A stretch of DNA of 64,000 nt from Demequina subtropica (GCF_000971235.1 NZ_BBMB01000013.1:62001-126000), one strand, 5' to 3'; counted from the first letter of the stretch, positions 31,908-40,662 are shown. Numbers and translations are program-made. Notes: generated by a model from the letters alone, not told the origin.

Positions 31908-32914
31908 CAGTCCTCCTCGCCGTCGCGGTGCAGCACGATGTCCGCCACGGCGGTCGCGTCACGGCGCACCTTGCGGATCTTCTTGTCGGACACGCCGCGC
32001 TCGCCCAGGTCCTCGGGAGTCCACTGCTCCTCCGCGGGGTAGGAGCCCTTCGCGGGACGGCGGTGACGCAGCGGGGCGTCGACGCCGGGCGCCATGCGGC
32101 GTGCGGTGATGAGGAAGCCGGTGTGGCCGACCATGCGGTGGTCGGGGCGCACCGCGAGGCCCTCGAGGTGCCACGTGCGGACGATCGTCTCCCACGCGCG
32201 CGGCTCGGTGTAGCCGCCGTGCTCGCGCAGGTCCTCGGCAAGGCGCGACAGCTGCGTGGTGGTCGCGACGTACGCGAGGAACACGCCGCCCGGCGCCAGC
32301 GCATCGGCCGCCGCGTCGATGTTCTCCCACGGAGCGAGCATGTCGAGCACGATGCGGTCGACCGTGCCGGGCTCGAACGCGTCGCCCACGCGATCCGCGA
32401 AGTCACCGATCTCCAGGCGCCACGCGGGGTGCGTGCCGCCGAAGTGCGACTCGACGTTGGCGCGCGCGATGTCCGCGAAGTCCTCGCGGCGCTCGATGCT
32501 CACCAGCTGGCCGGCATCGCCGACCGCGCGCAGGAGGGACATGGTGAGCGCCCCCGAGCCCACGCCGGCCTCGACCACGCGCGCGCCAGGGAAGATGTCC
32601 GCCATCTGGATGATCTGGCCCGCGTCCTTGGGGTACACGACAGCGGCGCCGCGCGGCATCGACAGGACGAAGTCGCTCAGCAGCGGACGCAGCACCAGGT
32701 ACTCGATGCCCGCGGTGTTGCGGATGACGCAGCCCTCGGGCTGGCCGATGACGTCGTCGTGGTGGAACAGGCCGCGGTGGGTGTGGAACTGCTTGCCGTG
32801 ACCGAGGACGATCGTGTGGTGACGGCCCTTCGGATCGGTCAGCTGGACACGGTCGCCGGCGCGGAGCGGGCCGCGGCGCTCGGACGCGCCGACGGGCTCG
32901 GAAGTCTGGGTCAT
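31907..32914 (-). CDS. trmI: tRNA (adenine-58-N1)-methyltransferase
   Basis: This 335-residue enzyme methylates A58 in the T loop of tRNAs. The N-terminal beta-rich part includes GHGKQFHTHRGLFHHDDVIG; the SAM-binding Rossmann part has VVEAGVGSGALT and the LDMLAPWE motif. The charged C-terminal extension is typical of actinobacterial members. A TAGACT hexamer 6 nt before the ATG suggests a leaderless message that could drive the whole arc-dop-pup-pafA run. trmI upstream of arc is the usual actinobacterial order. Confidence 0.93.
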   Translation of the reverse strand: MTQTSEPVGASERRGPLRAGDRVQLTDPKGRHHTIVLGHGKQFHTHRGLFHHDDVIGQPEGCVIRNTAGIEYLVLRPLLSDFVLSMPRGAAVVYPKDAGQIIQMADIFPGARVVEAGVGSGALTMSLLRAVGDAGQLVSIERREDFADIARANVESHFGGTHPAWRLEIGDFADRVGDAFEPGTVDRIVLDMLAPWENIDAAADALAPGGVFLAYVATTTQLSRLAEDLREHGGYTEPRAWETIVRTWHLEGLAVRPDHRMVGHTGFLITARRMAPGVDAPLRHRRPAKGSYPAEEQWTPEDLGERGVSDKKIRKVRRDATAVADIVLHRDGEED

Positions 32915-32920
32915 GCGGCC

Positions 32921-32926
32921 AGTCTA
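32921..32926 (-). promoter_or_regulatory. leaderless -10 box of trmI
   Basis: TAGACT on the minus strand, 6 nt before the ATG. A start of transcription at the A of the ATG would give a leaderless trmI-arc-dop message. Confidence 0.55.
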
Positions 32927-32988
32927 GGGCGCGCGCATGAGGCCGAACGCGGTCCCGGTGGCCCGTGCTCGCGCCGGTCACGGTGCGC

Positions 32989-34104
32989 TCAGCTGAGCGC
33001 CTCCTTGACGTCCTCGAGCTTCGCGATGCCCACCGGCAGCCCGTCCTTGTCCGTCACCACCAGCACATCCGTACGCCCGAGCCAAGGCACCACGGCCTCG
33101 ACCAGCTCCTGTCCCGTGGCATCGCCCGGGATCGCGGCGCCCCGAGCGAGAGGCATCGTGACGGAGATCAGCGTGGTGGAGCCGCGGGCCTCCTCCGGCA
33201 CCGCCTCGGTGAGGCTCACCGGGAAGTGGCCCGCAGGCTGCCCGTCGGCGGCGAGCACGACGACCTCGCGCGCCCCCGCCGCGGCCGCGAGCTCGCGCGC
33301 CTCCGTGACGGTCGAGTCGAACGGGATCGCGACGGCCGGAACCGCGAGGGACAGCGCGGTGACCTGCTCACGCCTGCCGAGCACCGTCGCCGCGCGCAGC
33401 TCCGCGGAGGACGCCGGCCAGATGACGGAGAACAGGAACATGGCCCACACCGCGGAGATGAGGTCGACGCCCCGGCCCTGGAGGAGCGGCCACCCCACGG
33501 CGAGCACCACCACGGCGACCGCGACGATGCGCCCGCCCTGTGCGGCCCACCGATGGCCCTTCCAGCGGTCGCCCGAGGCTCCCCACACGATCGCGTTGAC
33601 CACGCGGCCGCCGTCGAGCGGGGAGCCCGGCAGCGCGTTGAAGGCGGCGAGGATGAAGTTGAGCAGGCCCGCGTACCAGAGCACCTCCGCGGCGGTGCCC
33701 TCGAACGAGTTCGCGACGACGATCGCGATGCCGCCGAGCGCGGCGTTCGCGAACGGGCCGGCGGCGGCGATCACCCCGGTCTCGAGGGGCTTCGGGTCGG
33801 CGCTCCTGAACTGGGTGTGGCCGCCGAAGAACGTCAGCACGATCTCCTCGACCTCGCGGCCGAAGGCCCGCGCGGCGGCGGTGTGCGCGAGCTCGTGCAC
33901 GAACACCGACACGAAGAGCAGGATCGCGACCGCGAGCCCGAGCGCGAAGCCGCGCTGGGTGAGCCCGTCCTCCCCCGTGCCGTAGAAAGCCGCCAGGATG
34001 AGCGCCATCACGAGCGTCGAGGGGGTGAGCACGATGCGCGCGCCCAGCACGCTGCCGAGCCTGATGCCGCGGGTCGCCCGGGTCCGGGGAGGGGGCCTGT
34101 CCAT
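32989..34104 (-). CDS. site-2 protease family membrane metalloprotease with CBS region
   Basis: This 371-residue M50 protease has about five membrane helices. The zinc motif is H70-E71-LA-H74, and the third ligand region is LPGSPLDGGRVVNAI. The cytosolic C-terminal 130 residues look like a CBS pair, which would bind a nucleotide ligand. Such proteases cut within membranes to release signalling factors; no anti-sigma partner is encoded next to it. The start ATG is 6 nt after TACCGT on the minus strand. Divergent to the nuclease gene at 34205. Confidence 0.88.
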   Translation of the reverse strand: MDRPPPRTRATRGIRLGSVLGARIVLTPSTLVMALILAAFYGTGEDGLTQRGFALGLAVAILLFVSVFVHELAHTAAARAFGREVEEIVLTFFGGHTQFRSADPKPLETGVIAAAGPFANAALGGIAIVVANSFEGTAAEVLWYAGLLNFILAAFNALPGSPLDGGRVVNAIVWGASGDRWKGHRWAAQGGRIVAVAVVVLAVGWPLLQGRGVDLISAVWAMFLFSVIWPASSAELRAATVLGRREQVTALSLAVPAVAIPFDSTVTEARELAAAAGAREVVVLAADGQPAGHFPVSLTEAVPEEARGSTTLISVTMPLARGAAIPGDATGQELVEAVVPWLGRTDVLVVTDKDGLPVGIAKLEDVKEALS

Positions 34105-34110
34105 GGCTCC

Positions 34111-34116
34111 ACGGTA
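34111..34116 (-). promoter_or_regulatory. leaderless -10 box of the site-2 protease gene
   Basis: TACCGT on the minus strand, 6 nt before the ATG; one of the set of TANNNT boxes placed directly at start codons. Confidence 0.45.
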
Positions 34117-34191
34117 GCGGCGCGCGCCGACACCCCAGGGACGCGCGCGTCGGGCCCTGGGGACGGGCGCGGCGCTGTCGGACGGTGGTTC

Positions 34192-34197
34192 TAGTGT
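34192..34197 (+). promoter_or_regulatory. leaderless -10 box of the RecB-like nuclease gene
   Basis: TAGTGT lies 7 nt before the ATG at 34205, with no ribosome-binding site between. Confidence 0.5.
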
Positions 34198-34204
34198 TGT
34201 CGGC

Positions 34205-35038
34205 ATGGCTCGACCTCCCGCACTGTCCCCCTCGCGCGCCGGCGACTTCCAGCAGTGCCCGCTCATGTTCCGCTACCGCGTGGTGGACCGGCTGCCCGAG
34301 CCGCCGTCCGCCGCCGCGACGCTCGGGACGCTCGTCCACGCGGTGCTCGAGAAGCTCTACGACCTCCCGGCCCTCGAGCGCACCGTCGACGCCGCGCACG
34401 CGCGCCTCGAGCCGCAGTGGCGGTCGATGATCGCGAAGGACCCCGCGCTGGCGGCGCTCCACGAGGACGGGGCGGCCGAGGAGGCGTGGCTCGCGGACGG
34501 GCGCCAGCGCCTCGCGACCTACTTCGAGCTCGAGAACCCGCAGCGCCTCGAGCCCGCGGCGCGCGAGGAGTTCATCGAGCTCCAGCTCGAGGACGGTCCC
34601 CTGCTCCGCGGGATCGTCGACCGCGTCGACATCGCGCCCGACGGCGCGATCCGCATCGTCGACTACAAGACGGGCAAGACGCCGGATCCGCGATGGGGCG
34701 AGAAGAAGGAGCGCTTCCAGATGCGCTTCTACGCGCTCGTGGTCGAGCGCCTTCGCCAGCGCCGGCCCGCGCTGCTCCAGCTGCTGTTCCTCAAGGACGG
34801 CGGGCGCCTCGAGATCCGGCCCACGGGGGACGACATCGCTCAGATCGAGTTCGAGATCCGCGAGATCTGGGGCGAGATCACCGCCGCCGCGGCCGCGGGC
34901 CGCTTCCGCACCCGCAAGTCGAAGCTGTGCGGCTGGTGCAGCTTCCAGGACCAGTGCCCGGAGTTCGGCGGCGTGGAGCGCCCGCTCGACCCGGATGCGG
35001 TCGAGCGGGCGCTCGGCGTGCGGCCTGTGACCGCCTAG
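34205..35038 (+). CDS. RecB-family/Cas4-like Fe-S exonuclease
   Basis: This 277-residue PD-(D/E)XK nuclease has the catalytic core GIVDRVDIAPDGAIRIVDYKTGK, with Asp and the DYK lysine. Four cysteines, C18 (FQQC) and C242, C245 and C251 (CGWCSFQDQC), are spaced like the [4Fe-4S] ligands of AddB and Cas4. It is a stand-alone member often placed next to arc/trmI in actinobacteria. There are no cas genes or CRISPR repeats in the window, so a general DNA-repair role is more likely than adaptation. It ends 3 nt from the convergent chemoreceptor gene. Confidence 0.88.
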   Translation: MARPPALSPSRAGDFQQCPLMFRYRVVDRLPEPPSAAATLGTLVHAVLEKLYDLPALERTVDAAHARLEPQWRSMIAKDPALAALHEDGAAEEAWLADGRQRLATYFELENPQRLEPAAREEFIELQLEDGPLLRGIVDRVDIAPDGAIRIVDYKTGKTPDPRWGEKKERFQMRFYALVVERLRQRRPALLQLLFLKDGGRLEIRPTGDDIAQIEFEIREIWGEITAAAAAGRFRTRKSKLCGWCSFQDQCPEFGGVERPLDPDAVERALGVRPVTA

Positions 35039-35041
35039 CCT

Positions 35042-36634
35042 CTACGCGTCCGCACCCGCGACGGCCGCGCTGAGCCGACGCGACGTGGCCGCGAGCACCT
35101 CCGCCGCGGAGTTGACCTCGAGCAGGCCCGCGGTGGTCCGCCGCGTCGTCTGGCTGACGGACTCGAGCGCCTCGGCGATCTCGCGGCTCGACCCCGCGAC
35201 CCGCTCGGTGCTGGTCGCCATCTCCGCCGTGGTCGCCGTCTGCTCCTCGACGGCGCCGGCGATGGTCGCCTGGTAGTCGGAGATCTGGCGGATGATCTCG
35301 CCGATGCGGGTGATCTCGTCCGACGCGCGCTCGACCGTCGCCTGGATGCCCTGGACCCGGTCGGCGATACCGCCGGTCGCGCGAGCGGTCTCCTGCGCGA
35401 GGTCCTTGACCTCGCCTGCGACCACCGCGAAGCCCGCGCCCGCCTCGCCCGCACGCGCGGCCTCGATCGTGGCGTTGAGCGCGAGGAGGTTCGTCTGCTC
35501 GGCGATCTGCGTGATGACCTTGACCACCGAGCCGATCTCCTCGCTCGACGCGCCGAGCTCGATGACGGTCCTGCTGGTGGCCTCGGAGACGGCGACCGCC
35601 TCGTGAGCCATCTGCGCGACACGCTGCGCGTTCTCGGCGATCTCCGCGATGGAGGCCCCCATCTGGCCCGTGGCGGACGCGATGGTGTCGATGCCGGTGC
35701 TCACCTGCTGCGCGGCGTCGGAGACCTCGGCGGTGCGGTCGTTCGCGCCGTCGGCGTCCCGCGACATCCCGTCGGAGGTGGCAGCGAGCGACGTGGCGGC
35801 CGAGTCGAGCTCCGCGACCGCCGACCGCACGCCCTCCGCCATCGCGGAGGCGCGATCGAGCGTGCCGTTGAGCGCGACCGCGAGGCGCTCGAGCTCCGTG
35901 GTGCCGCGGCCCGTGTCGCGGCCCGTGTCGAGGCGCGTGTCGAGGTCCCCCGAGGAGAGCGCAGCCGTGGCCGAGCCGATCGCGCGCACGATCGAGCGGC
36001 CCACGAGCCACGCGAGGCCCGCCACCACGATCAGGATGCCGAGCCCCCAGCCTGCGAGCCGCGTCGCCTCCGCGATCGCCGCCGACTGCACGTCGTCGAC
36101 ATAGATGCCGGAGCCCACGACCCAGCCCCAGGCGGGAACGCCCGCGACGTAGGACACCTTGGGGGCGGGGTCCTCCTGGCCCGGCTTGGGCCAGTTGTAG
36201 TCGACGAAGCCGGCGCCCTCGGCCTCCACGACGTCCACGAACTCGACGAAGATCGCGGTGCCGTCGGTGTCGGTGATGCCGCTCACGTCCGTGCCGTCGA
36301 GCTCGGGCTTGACCGGGTGCATCACCATGACCGGCGTCTGGTCGTTGATCCAGAAGTAGTCGTCCTCGGAGTAGCGCAGGTCGCGCAGCTTCGCCGCGGC
36401 GAGCTCCTGCGCCTTCTCACGCGGGAGGTTCCCTGCCTGCTCCTCGCCCACATAGGAGTCGACGATCTGCACCGCGAGCTCGACCACCTGCTGGGTGGCG
36501 TCCTTGCGCTCGCTCATCATGCGGTTCTCGATGGTGACCGAGCCGAGCGTGATGAGCATGCCCATGCCGACTGCGATGAGCGCGACGATCCCGAGGATCC
36601 GCGCCTGGATGGAGAGGCCCTTGATCAGCGCCAT
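35042..36634 (-). CDS. methyl-accepting chemotaxis protein with periplasmic-type Cache sensor
   Basis: This 530-residue receptor has a first helix at about 12-33, an extracellular single-Cache domain (about 35-190, with YFWIND and the [13 protein letters not shown] end motif), a second helix at about 193-213, a HAMP region and a long coiled-coil signalling domain. The hairpin tip contains [19 protein letters not shown], typical for CheA/CheW coupling. It implies a chemotaxis system elsewhere in the genome and hence motility. Cache domains of this type often bind small carboxylates, but the ligand cannot be read. AAGGGAAG precedes the ATG. No che genes are adjacent. Confidence 0.93.
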   Translation of the reverse strand: MALIKGLSIQARILGIVALIAVGMGMLITLGSVTIENRMMSERKDATQQVVELAVQIVDSYVGEEQAGNLPREKAQELAAAKLRDLRYSEDDYFWINDQTPVMVMHPVKPELDGTDVSGITDTDGTAIFVEFVDVVEAEGAGFVDYNWPKPGQEDPAPKVSYVAGVPAWGWVVGSGIYVDDVQSAAIAEATRLAGWGLGILIVVAGLAWLVGRSIVRAIGSATAALSSGDLDTRLDTGRDTGRGTTELERLAVALNGTLDRASAMAEGVRSAVAELDSAATSLAATSDGMSRDADGANDRTAEVSDAAQQVSTGIDTIASATGQMGASIAEIAENAQRVAQMAHEAVAVSEATSRTVIELGASSEEIGSVVKVITQIAEQTNLLALNATIEAARAGEAGAGFAVVAGEVKDLAQETARATGGIADRVQGIQATVERASDEITRIGEIIRQISDYQATIAGAVEEQTATTAEMATSTERVAGSSREIAEALESVSQTTRRTTAGLLEVNSAAEVLAATSRRLSAAVAGADA

Positions 36635-36703
36635 TGCCGTGCTTCCCTTCCCTCAACGTGATGGTTGCGGGGCCCATCGGCACGCGCGCGACGGCGATGA
36701 GGG

Positions 36704-36725
36704 AAAACCGGGACCTTGGTCCCGG
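36704..36725 (-). terminator. Rho-independent terminator after the HAD gene
   Basis: On the minus strand a perfect 7-8-bp GC stem (36725-36718 with 36715-36708) is followed at once by TTTT. This is the most canonical terminator in the window. Confidence 0.75.
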
Positions 36726-36740
36726 CGGGCTAGGGGCGCC

Positions 36741-37430
36741 CTACGCGGTGTCGCCGAACTCGTCGATCACATGGCCGTCGACGAGCCGGCCCAGCAGGTC
36801 CACGTCCAATCCCGCGAGCGACGCCATGCGCGACAGCCCGGGGCGCTTCTCCACCGGGATGAGCCGACGCACGCCGATGGTCGCGGCGCCGGAGGCGTGG
36901 GCGGAGCCGATGCCCGCGGGCGAGTCCTCGATCGCGGCGCATCGCGTGATGTCGACGCCCAGCCGCTCCGCGGCCGTGAGGTACGGCTCCGGATGGGGCT
37001 TGCCGTGCGTGACCTGGTCGCCCGTCACCACCACCGCGAACGCGTCCGGCACGCGCGACACGAAGGCGTCGGCGAGCATCGAGTACGACATGGTCACGAG
37101 CGCGCAGGGGATGCCCGCCGACACGACGTCGTCGAGCAGGCCTCGCGCATCGTCCATCCAGGGCGTGCGCTCGCGCACCTGCGCGGTGACGCGTCCGAGC
37201 AGGTAGGTGATGACCTCCTCGGGCTCGAGATCGACCCCGCGCTCGATCAGCACCTGGGCGGAGACGAGCAGCGGGTTGCCCACCAGCTGGAGGCCGTCCT
37301 CGTGCGACCAGCCCACGCCGAAGCTGCGGCACAGCTCCGTCTCGGCCGCGATCCAGTACGGCTCCGAGTCGATGAGCGTGCCGTCCATGTCCCAGAGGAC
37401 AGCGGCCGGGTGAGTCGCCTTCTCATTCAT
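36741..37430 (-). CDS. HAD-superfamily phosphatase (beta-phosphoglucomutase-like)
   Basis: This 229-residue cytosolic hydrolase starts with the HAD motif I WDMDGTLIDSE containing both catalytic Asp. It has an alpha-helical cap, motif II VTMSYS, the Lys in HGKPHPEPY and motif IV AIEDSPAG. This is the subfamily of sugar-phosphate phosphatases and beta-phosphoglucomutases; the substrate is not predictable. The ATG at 37430 is 8 nt after TAGACT on the minus strand. It is divergent from the PAC2 gene with only 24 nt between the two start codons. Confidence 0.9.
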   Translation of the reverse strand: MNEKATHPAAVLWDMDGTLIDSEPYWIAAETELCRSFGVGWSHEDGLQLVGNPLLVSAQVLIERGVDLEPEEVITYLLGRVTAQVRERTPWMDDARGLLDDVVSAGIPCALVTMSYSMLADAFVSRVPDAFAVVVTGDQVTHGKPHPEPYLTAAERLGVDITRCAAIEDSPAGIGSAHASGAATIGVRRLIPVEKRPGLSRMASLAGLDVDLLGRLVDGHVIDEFGDTA

Positions 37431-37438
37431 ATGGGCCG

Positions 37439-37448
37439 AGTCTAGGCT
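37439..37448. promoter_or_regulatory. overlapping divergent -10 boxes (HAD and PAC2 genes)
   Basis: The ten bases AGTCTAGGCT hold a minus-strand TAGACT (37444-37439) and a plus-strand TAGGCT (37443-37448) that share two bases. Start codons lie 8 nt and 6 nt away. Only one polymerase could open this site at a time. Confidence 0.55.
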
Positions 37449-37454
37449 GGCCGA

Positions 37455-38321
37455 ATGACCCACGAGAGCGACCCCGCCGCCCTGGCCGCCGACCAGTCCG
37501 TCATGATCGCCGCCTTCGAGGGCTGGAACGACGCAGGCTCCGCGGCCTCGGCCGCGCTCGACCACCTGTCACGGATGTGGAAGGCGCGCGAGTACGCGGC
37601 GCTCGACCCCGAGGAGTACCACGACTTCCAGGTGAGCCGCCCGACGATCCAGTCGGTGAACGGCGGCGAGCGCGTCATCTCGTGGCCCGGCACGGTGCTC
37701 TCGACGGCCACGGGCCCGTGGGTCGGGGACCGCGAGATCGCCCTGGTCCGCGGCATCGAGCCGTCGATGCGCTGGCGCAGCTTCTGCCGCGAGATCCTCG
37801 ACTACGCCGAGGACCTCGACGTCCACACGCTCATCACGTGCGGAGCGTTGCTGGTCGACGCGCCCCACACGCGGCCGCTGCCGACCTTCGTCACCACGGA
37901 GGACGACCGCGCGGGCAAGGCCTTCGACCTCGAGCGCTCCGACTACGAGGGCCCCATCGGCGTCCTCGGCGTGCTCGGCCACGAGGCCGCGCTGCGCGGC
38001 ATCACGGTCGTCTCCGTCTGGGTGGGCGTGCCGCATTACATCGCGCACCCGCCGAGCCCCAAGGCCACCATCGCGATCCTGTCCCAGCTCGAGCGCTTCC
38101 TGGGCGAGCCGATCGACCTCGACGACCTCCCCGAGGAGCTCGAGGCGTGGCAGCACGGCGCCGACGAGCTCACCGAGGACGACGAGGAGATCGCCGCGCA
38201 CGTCGAGCAGCTCGAGTCCGTCATGGACGAGACGAGCCTGCCGGAGGCCTCCGGCGACGCGATCGCCGCGGAGTTCGAGAAGTTCCTGCGCCGCCGGGAC
38301 CTGGGCAACGGGAAGGCCTGA
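37455..38321 (+). CDS. PAC2 family protein
   Basis: This 288-residue soluble protein has the PAC2 (proteasome assembly chaperone 2-like) fold motifs: AFEGWNDAGSAASAAL near the start, ITCGALLVDAPHTRPLP, and GHEAALRGITVVSVWVGVPHYIAHPPSP. The C-terminal 60 residues are acidic and helical. Actinobacterial PAC2 proteins are of unknown role. A link to the proteasome by name only is not supported, since no proteasome genes are seen here. The start is leaderless, with TAGGCT 6 nt upstream. Confidence 0.88.
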   Translation: MTHESDPAALAADQSVMIAAFEGWNDAGSAASAALDHLSRMWKAREYAALDPEEYHDFQVSRPTIQSVNGGERVISWPGTVLSTATGPWVGDREIALVRGIEPSMRWRSFCREILDYAEDLDVHTLITCGALLVDAPHTRPLPTFVTTEDDRAGKAFDLERSDYEGPIGVLGVLGHEAALRGITVVSVWVGVPHYIAHPPSPKATIAILSQLERFLGEPIDLDDLPEELEAWQHGADELTEDDEEIAAHVEQLESVMDETSLPEASGDAIAAEFEKFLRRRDLGNGKA

Positions 38322-38328
38322 CCTTCCG

Positions 38329-38383
38329 CCGCATCGTCCCAAGGGGCTGAGCGTCCCGACCCTGCGGCCGGGAGGACGATGCG
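38329..38383. terminator. inverted repeat between convergent PAC2 and uppP genes
   Basis: CGCATCGTCC (38330-38339) and its exact complement (38374-38383) frame the intergenic gap, with a smaller GC-rich inverted segment inside. It likely ends both transcripts and consists of two opposed copies of the window-wide 9-mer. Confidence 0.5.
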
Positions 38384-38387
38384 CGGG

Positions 38388-39251
38388 TCAGGTCGCGCTG
38401 ATGGCCCCGGCCGCGAGCAGGCCCACGATCACGCCAGAGAACGCGAAGCGGTAGAGCACGAACGGCGTGTAGCTGTGGTGCGAGATGAGCCGCAGGAACC
38501 ACACGATCACCGCGTAGCCCACACCGAACGCCACGACGGTCGCGATCGCCGTGTTGACCAGCCCCGCGGCGCCGGGCTCGCTCAGCGTGTCCCACTCCGT
38601 GAGCAGCTCGAAGAAGCCCGAGCCGAGCACCGCGGGGATCGCGAGCAGGAACGACACGCGCGCCGCGGCCTCGCGGGTCAAGCCGAGCAGCAGGCCCATC
38701 GAGATCGTGCCGCCAGAGCGGGACACGCCCGGGATCAGCGCCATCGCCTGCGCGAACCCGAGCAGGATGCCGTCCTTGATGGTGAGCGACTCGAGGTCGC
38801 GCCGCTTCGAGCCGATGCGGTCCGCGAACCACAGCACGGCCGCGAAGGCCGCGAGCACGAACGCGGTGATGTAGAGGTTGCGCAGGCTCGTCTCGATGAC
38901 GTCCTTGAACAGCACGCCGAGGATCACGATCGGGAACGAGCCGATGATGACGTACCAGCCCATGCGCGCATCGTGATCGGGCGCGAAGAGGGTGCGCTGC
39001 CTCCAGCCCTCCGCGCTCTTGTCCAGCAGCGCGCGGAACCACGCGGCGATGATGCGCGTGATGTCCTTCCAGAAGTAGACGAGCACGGCGGCCTCGGTGC
39101 CGATCTGGATGATCGCGGTGAAGGCCGCCCCCGGGTCCTCCCCGTGCGGCAGCAGGGCGCCGATCACGCGGATGTGAGCGCTGGAGGAGATGGGCAGGAA
39201 CTCCGTGAGCCCCTGCACCAGTCCGAGGATGACCGCTTCCCACCAACCCAT
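38388..39251 (-). CDS. uppP: undecaprenyl-diphosphatase (bacitracin resistance type)
   Basis: This 287-residue integral membrane enzyme dephosphorylates C55-PP to recycle the peptidoglycan lipid carrier. It begins with the signature EFLPISSSAHI and has the second catalytic motif PGVSRSGGTIS with its essential Arg. Eight hydrophobic segments are seen. The ATG lies 7 nt after TAGTGT on the minus strand. It is divergent from the aldo/keto reductase gene. Confidence 0.95.
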   Translation of the reverse strand: MGWWEAVILGLVQGLTEFLPISSSAHIRVIGALLPHGEDPGAAFTAIIQIGTEAAVLVYFWKDITRIIAAWFRALLDKSAEGWRQRTLFAPDHDARMGWYVIIGSFPIVILGVLFKDVIETSLRNLYITAFVLAAFAAVLWFADRIGSKRRDLESLTIKDGILLGFAQAMALIPGVSRSGGTISMGLLLGLTREAAARVSFLLAIPAVLGSGFFELLTEWDTLSEPGAAGLVNTAIATVVAFGVGYAVIVWFLRLISHHSYTPFVLYRFAFSGVIVGLLAAGAISAT

Positions 39252-39258
39252 GGCGGCA

Positions 39259-39264
39259 ACACTA
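39259..39264 (-). promoter_or_regulatory. leaderless -10 box of uppP
   Basis: TAGTGT on the minus strand, 7 nt before the ATG. Confidence 0.5.
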
Positions 39265-39304
39265 GCGCCCGCGCGTCGCGCGCCGACCGAGCGCCCGCCT
39301 TCGA

Positions 39305-39310
39305 TAGCGT
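39305..39310 (+). promoter_or_regulatory. leaderless -10 box of the aldo/keto reductase gene
   Basis: TAGCGT on the plus strand, 6 nt before the ATG at 39317. Confidence 0.5.
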
Positions 39311-39316
39311 CTCCCC

Positions 39317-40279
39317 ATGCAGCGCGCACGGTTCGGCACCACGGGTCTCGAGGTGTCTCGCGTCGCGCTCGGCACCATGACGTGGAGCCGCGACACGGAC
39401 GCGGAGCAGGCCGGCGGCCAGCTCGACTCGTTCCTCGAGGCAGGCGGCACGCTTCTCGACACCGCGGCGTCGTACGCCGACGGCGGCTCGGAGGAGCTCA
39501 TCGGCGCTCTGCTCGGCGGCTCGGTGTCCCGCTCCGACGTGCAGATCTGCACCAAGGCCGGCATCCGTCGCACCGCGACGGGCGGCATGATCGACGCCTC
39601 GCGCGACACGATGCTCGACACGCTCGACGCGTCGTTGCGCCGCCTGGGCACGGACCACGTGGACCTGTGGCTGGTGCATCAGTTCGACGGCGCGACGCCT
39701 CTCGACGAGACGCTGCATGCGCTCGAGATCGCCGTCAACAGCGGCCGGGCGCGCTACGTCGGGGTGTCGAACTACCCCGGCTGGGCCACCGCGAGCATCG
39801 CGACGCTTGCGGGCACCCGGCCCTCGCTCGCCGCGACCCAGGTCGAGTACTCGCTGCTCCAGCGCGGGATCGAGCGCGAGGTGGCGCCGGCCGCGTCGGC
39901 CCTGGGCCTCGGCGTGATGGCGTGGTCGCCGCTGGGCCGCGGGGTGCTGACGGGCAAGTACCGCCACGCGATCCCGGCGGACTCGCGTGCCGCCTCGGAG
40001 CACCTGTCCGGGTTCGTCGAGCCCTACCTGGACGAGCGCGCGGGCGCGATCGTCCAGGCGCTCGCCATCGCCTCGGAGGGCCTCGGGGTCACCCCGCAGG
40101 AGGTGGCGCTGGCCTGGGTGCTGGCCAAGCCCTTCATCGCGTCCGCCGTGGTGGGAGCGCGGACCACGGAGCAGCTCGAGCCCTCGCTCGCGGCGGCGTC
40201 GCTCAAGCTGCCACCCGCGATCGTCGACGCGCTCGACGAGATCTCCGCGATCGACCTGGGATACCCGGAGCGCCGATGA
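39317..40279 (+). CDS. aldo/keto reductase
   Basis: This 320-residue NADPH-dependent barrel oxidoreductase has the catalytic tetrad in LLDTAASYADG (Asp and Tyr), TKAG (Lys) and LVHQFD (His). Cofactor-binding motifs are VGVSNYPGW, MAWSPLGRGVLTGKY and VVGARTTEQLE. It resembles the YajO/potassium-channel-beta type of general carbonyl reductase. The physiological substrate is unknown; methylglyoxal (from mgsA) is one known substrate class for the family but no link is shown here. Confidence 0.9.
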   Translation: MQRARFGTTGLEVSRVALGTMTWSRDTDAEQAGGQLDSFLEAGGTLLDTAASYADGGSEELIGALLGGSVSRSDVQICTKAGIRRTATGGMIDASRDTMLDTLDASLRRLGTDHVDLWLVHQFDGATPLDETLHALEIAVNSGRARYVGVSNYPGWATASIATLAGTRPSLAATQVEYSLLQRGIEREVAPAASALGLGVMAWSPLGRGVLTGKYRHAIPADSRAASEHLSGFVEPYLDERAGAIVQALAIASEGLGVTPQEVALAWVLAKPFIASAVVGARTTEQLEPSLAAASLKLPPAIVDALDEISAIDLGYPERR

Positions 40280-40343
40280 GCACGGCGCGCGCGGGCCTCA
40301 GCGGGATGGGCACGTGCGCGCGGAACCGCGGCGATGAGGCGTC

Positions 40344-40649
40344 TCAGCGTAGCTGGAAGTCGTCGAGGTCGTCGTCGAGCGCGTCCTCGTCCTCGCCCGC
40401 GTGGGCGTCGAGCGAGTCGTCCTCGTCCTCGTCGGGCTCCTCGAGCTCGACGTCGTCGAGCAGCATCGGGAGGGTCTCGCCGTACTCGACGTCGAGGACC
40501 GCCTCGTACCGGTCGAACGCGTCCGCGAGGGCGTCGTATGCATCGTCGACCGAGGCGTCCTCGTCGCCGCGTCGCGCAAGGATCGCGGCGAGGTGCTCCT
40601 CGTATGCCGCGACCAGCAGCCTCAGCGCCTCATGCGCGTTCGAGTCCAT
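40344..40649 (-). CDS. small acidic hypothetical protein
   Basis: I do not recognise this 101-residue protein. The first 65 residues are helical (MDSNAHEALRLLVAAYEEHLAAIL and an acidic-aromatic second half). The last 35 residues are almost all Asp and Glu. A TAACGT hexamer 7 nt before the ATG supports this start over the longer upstream frame. It is divergent from the DUF5703 gene, whose start is 42 nt away. The acidic tail suggests a binding partner rather than an enzyme. Confidence 0.7.
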   Translation of the reverse strand: MDSNAHEALRLLVAAYEEHLAAILARRGDEDASVDDAYDALADAFDRYEAVLDVEYGETLPMLLDDVELEEPDEDEDDSLDAHAGEDEDALDDDLDDFQLR

Positions 40650-40656
40650 GGCTATG

Positions 40657-40662
40657 ACGTTA
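40657..40662 (-). promoter_or_regulatory. leaderless -10 box of the small acidic protein gene
   Basis: TAACGT on the minus strand, 7 nt before the ATG at 40649. Confidence 0.45.

Noticed and set aside
34205..35038. Cas4 of a CRISPR system
   Set aside because: The Fe-S nuclease layout is Cas4-like, but no other cas gene or repeat array is present and the neighbourhood is the conserved housekeeping one.
36635..36704. Sigma-28 (flagellar) promoter for the chemoreceptor gene
   Set aside because: A GCCGATGG element is present but a matching -35 at 15-nt spacing is not convincing.
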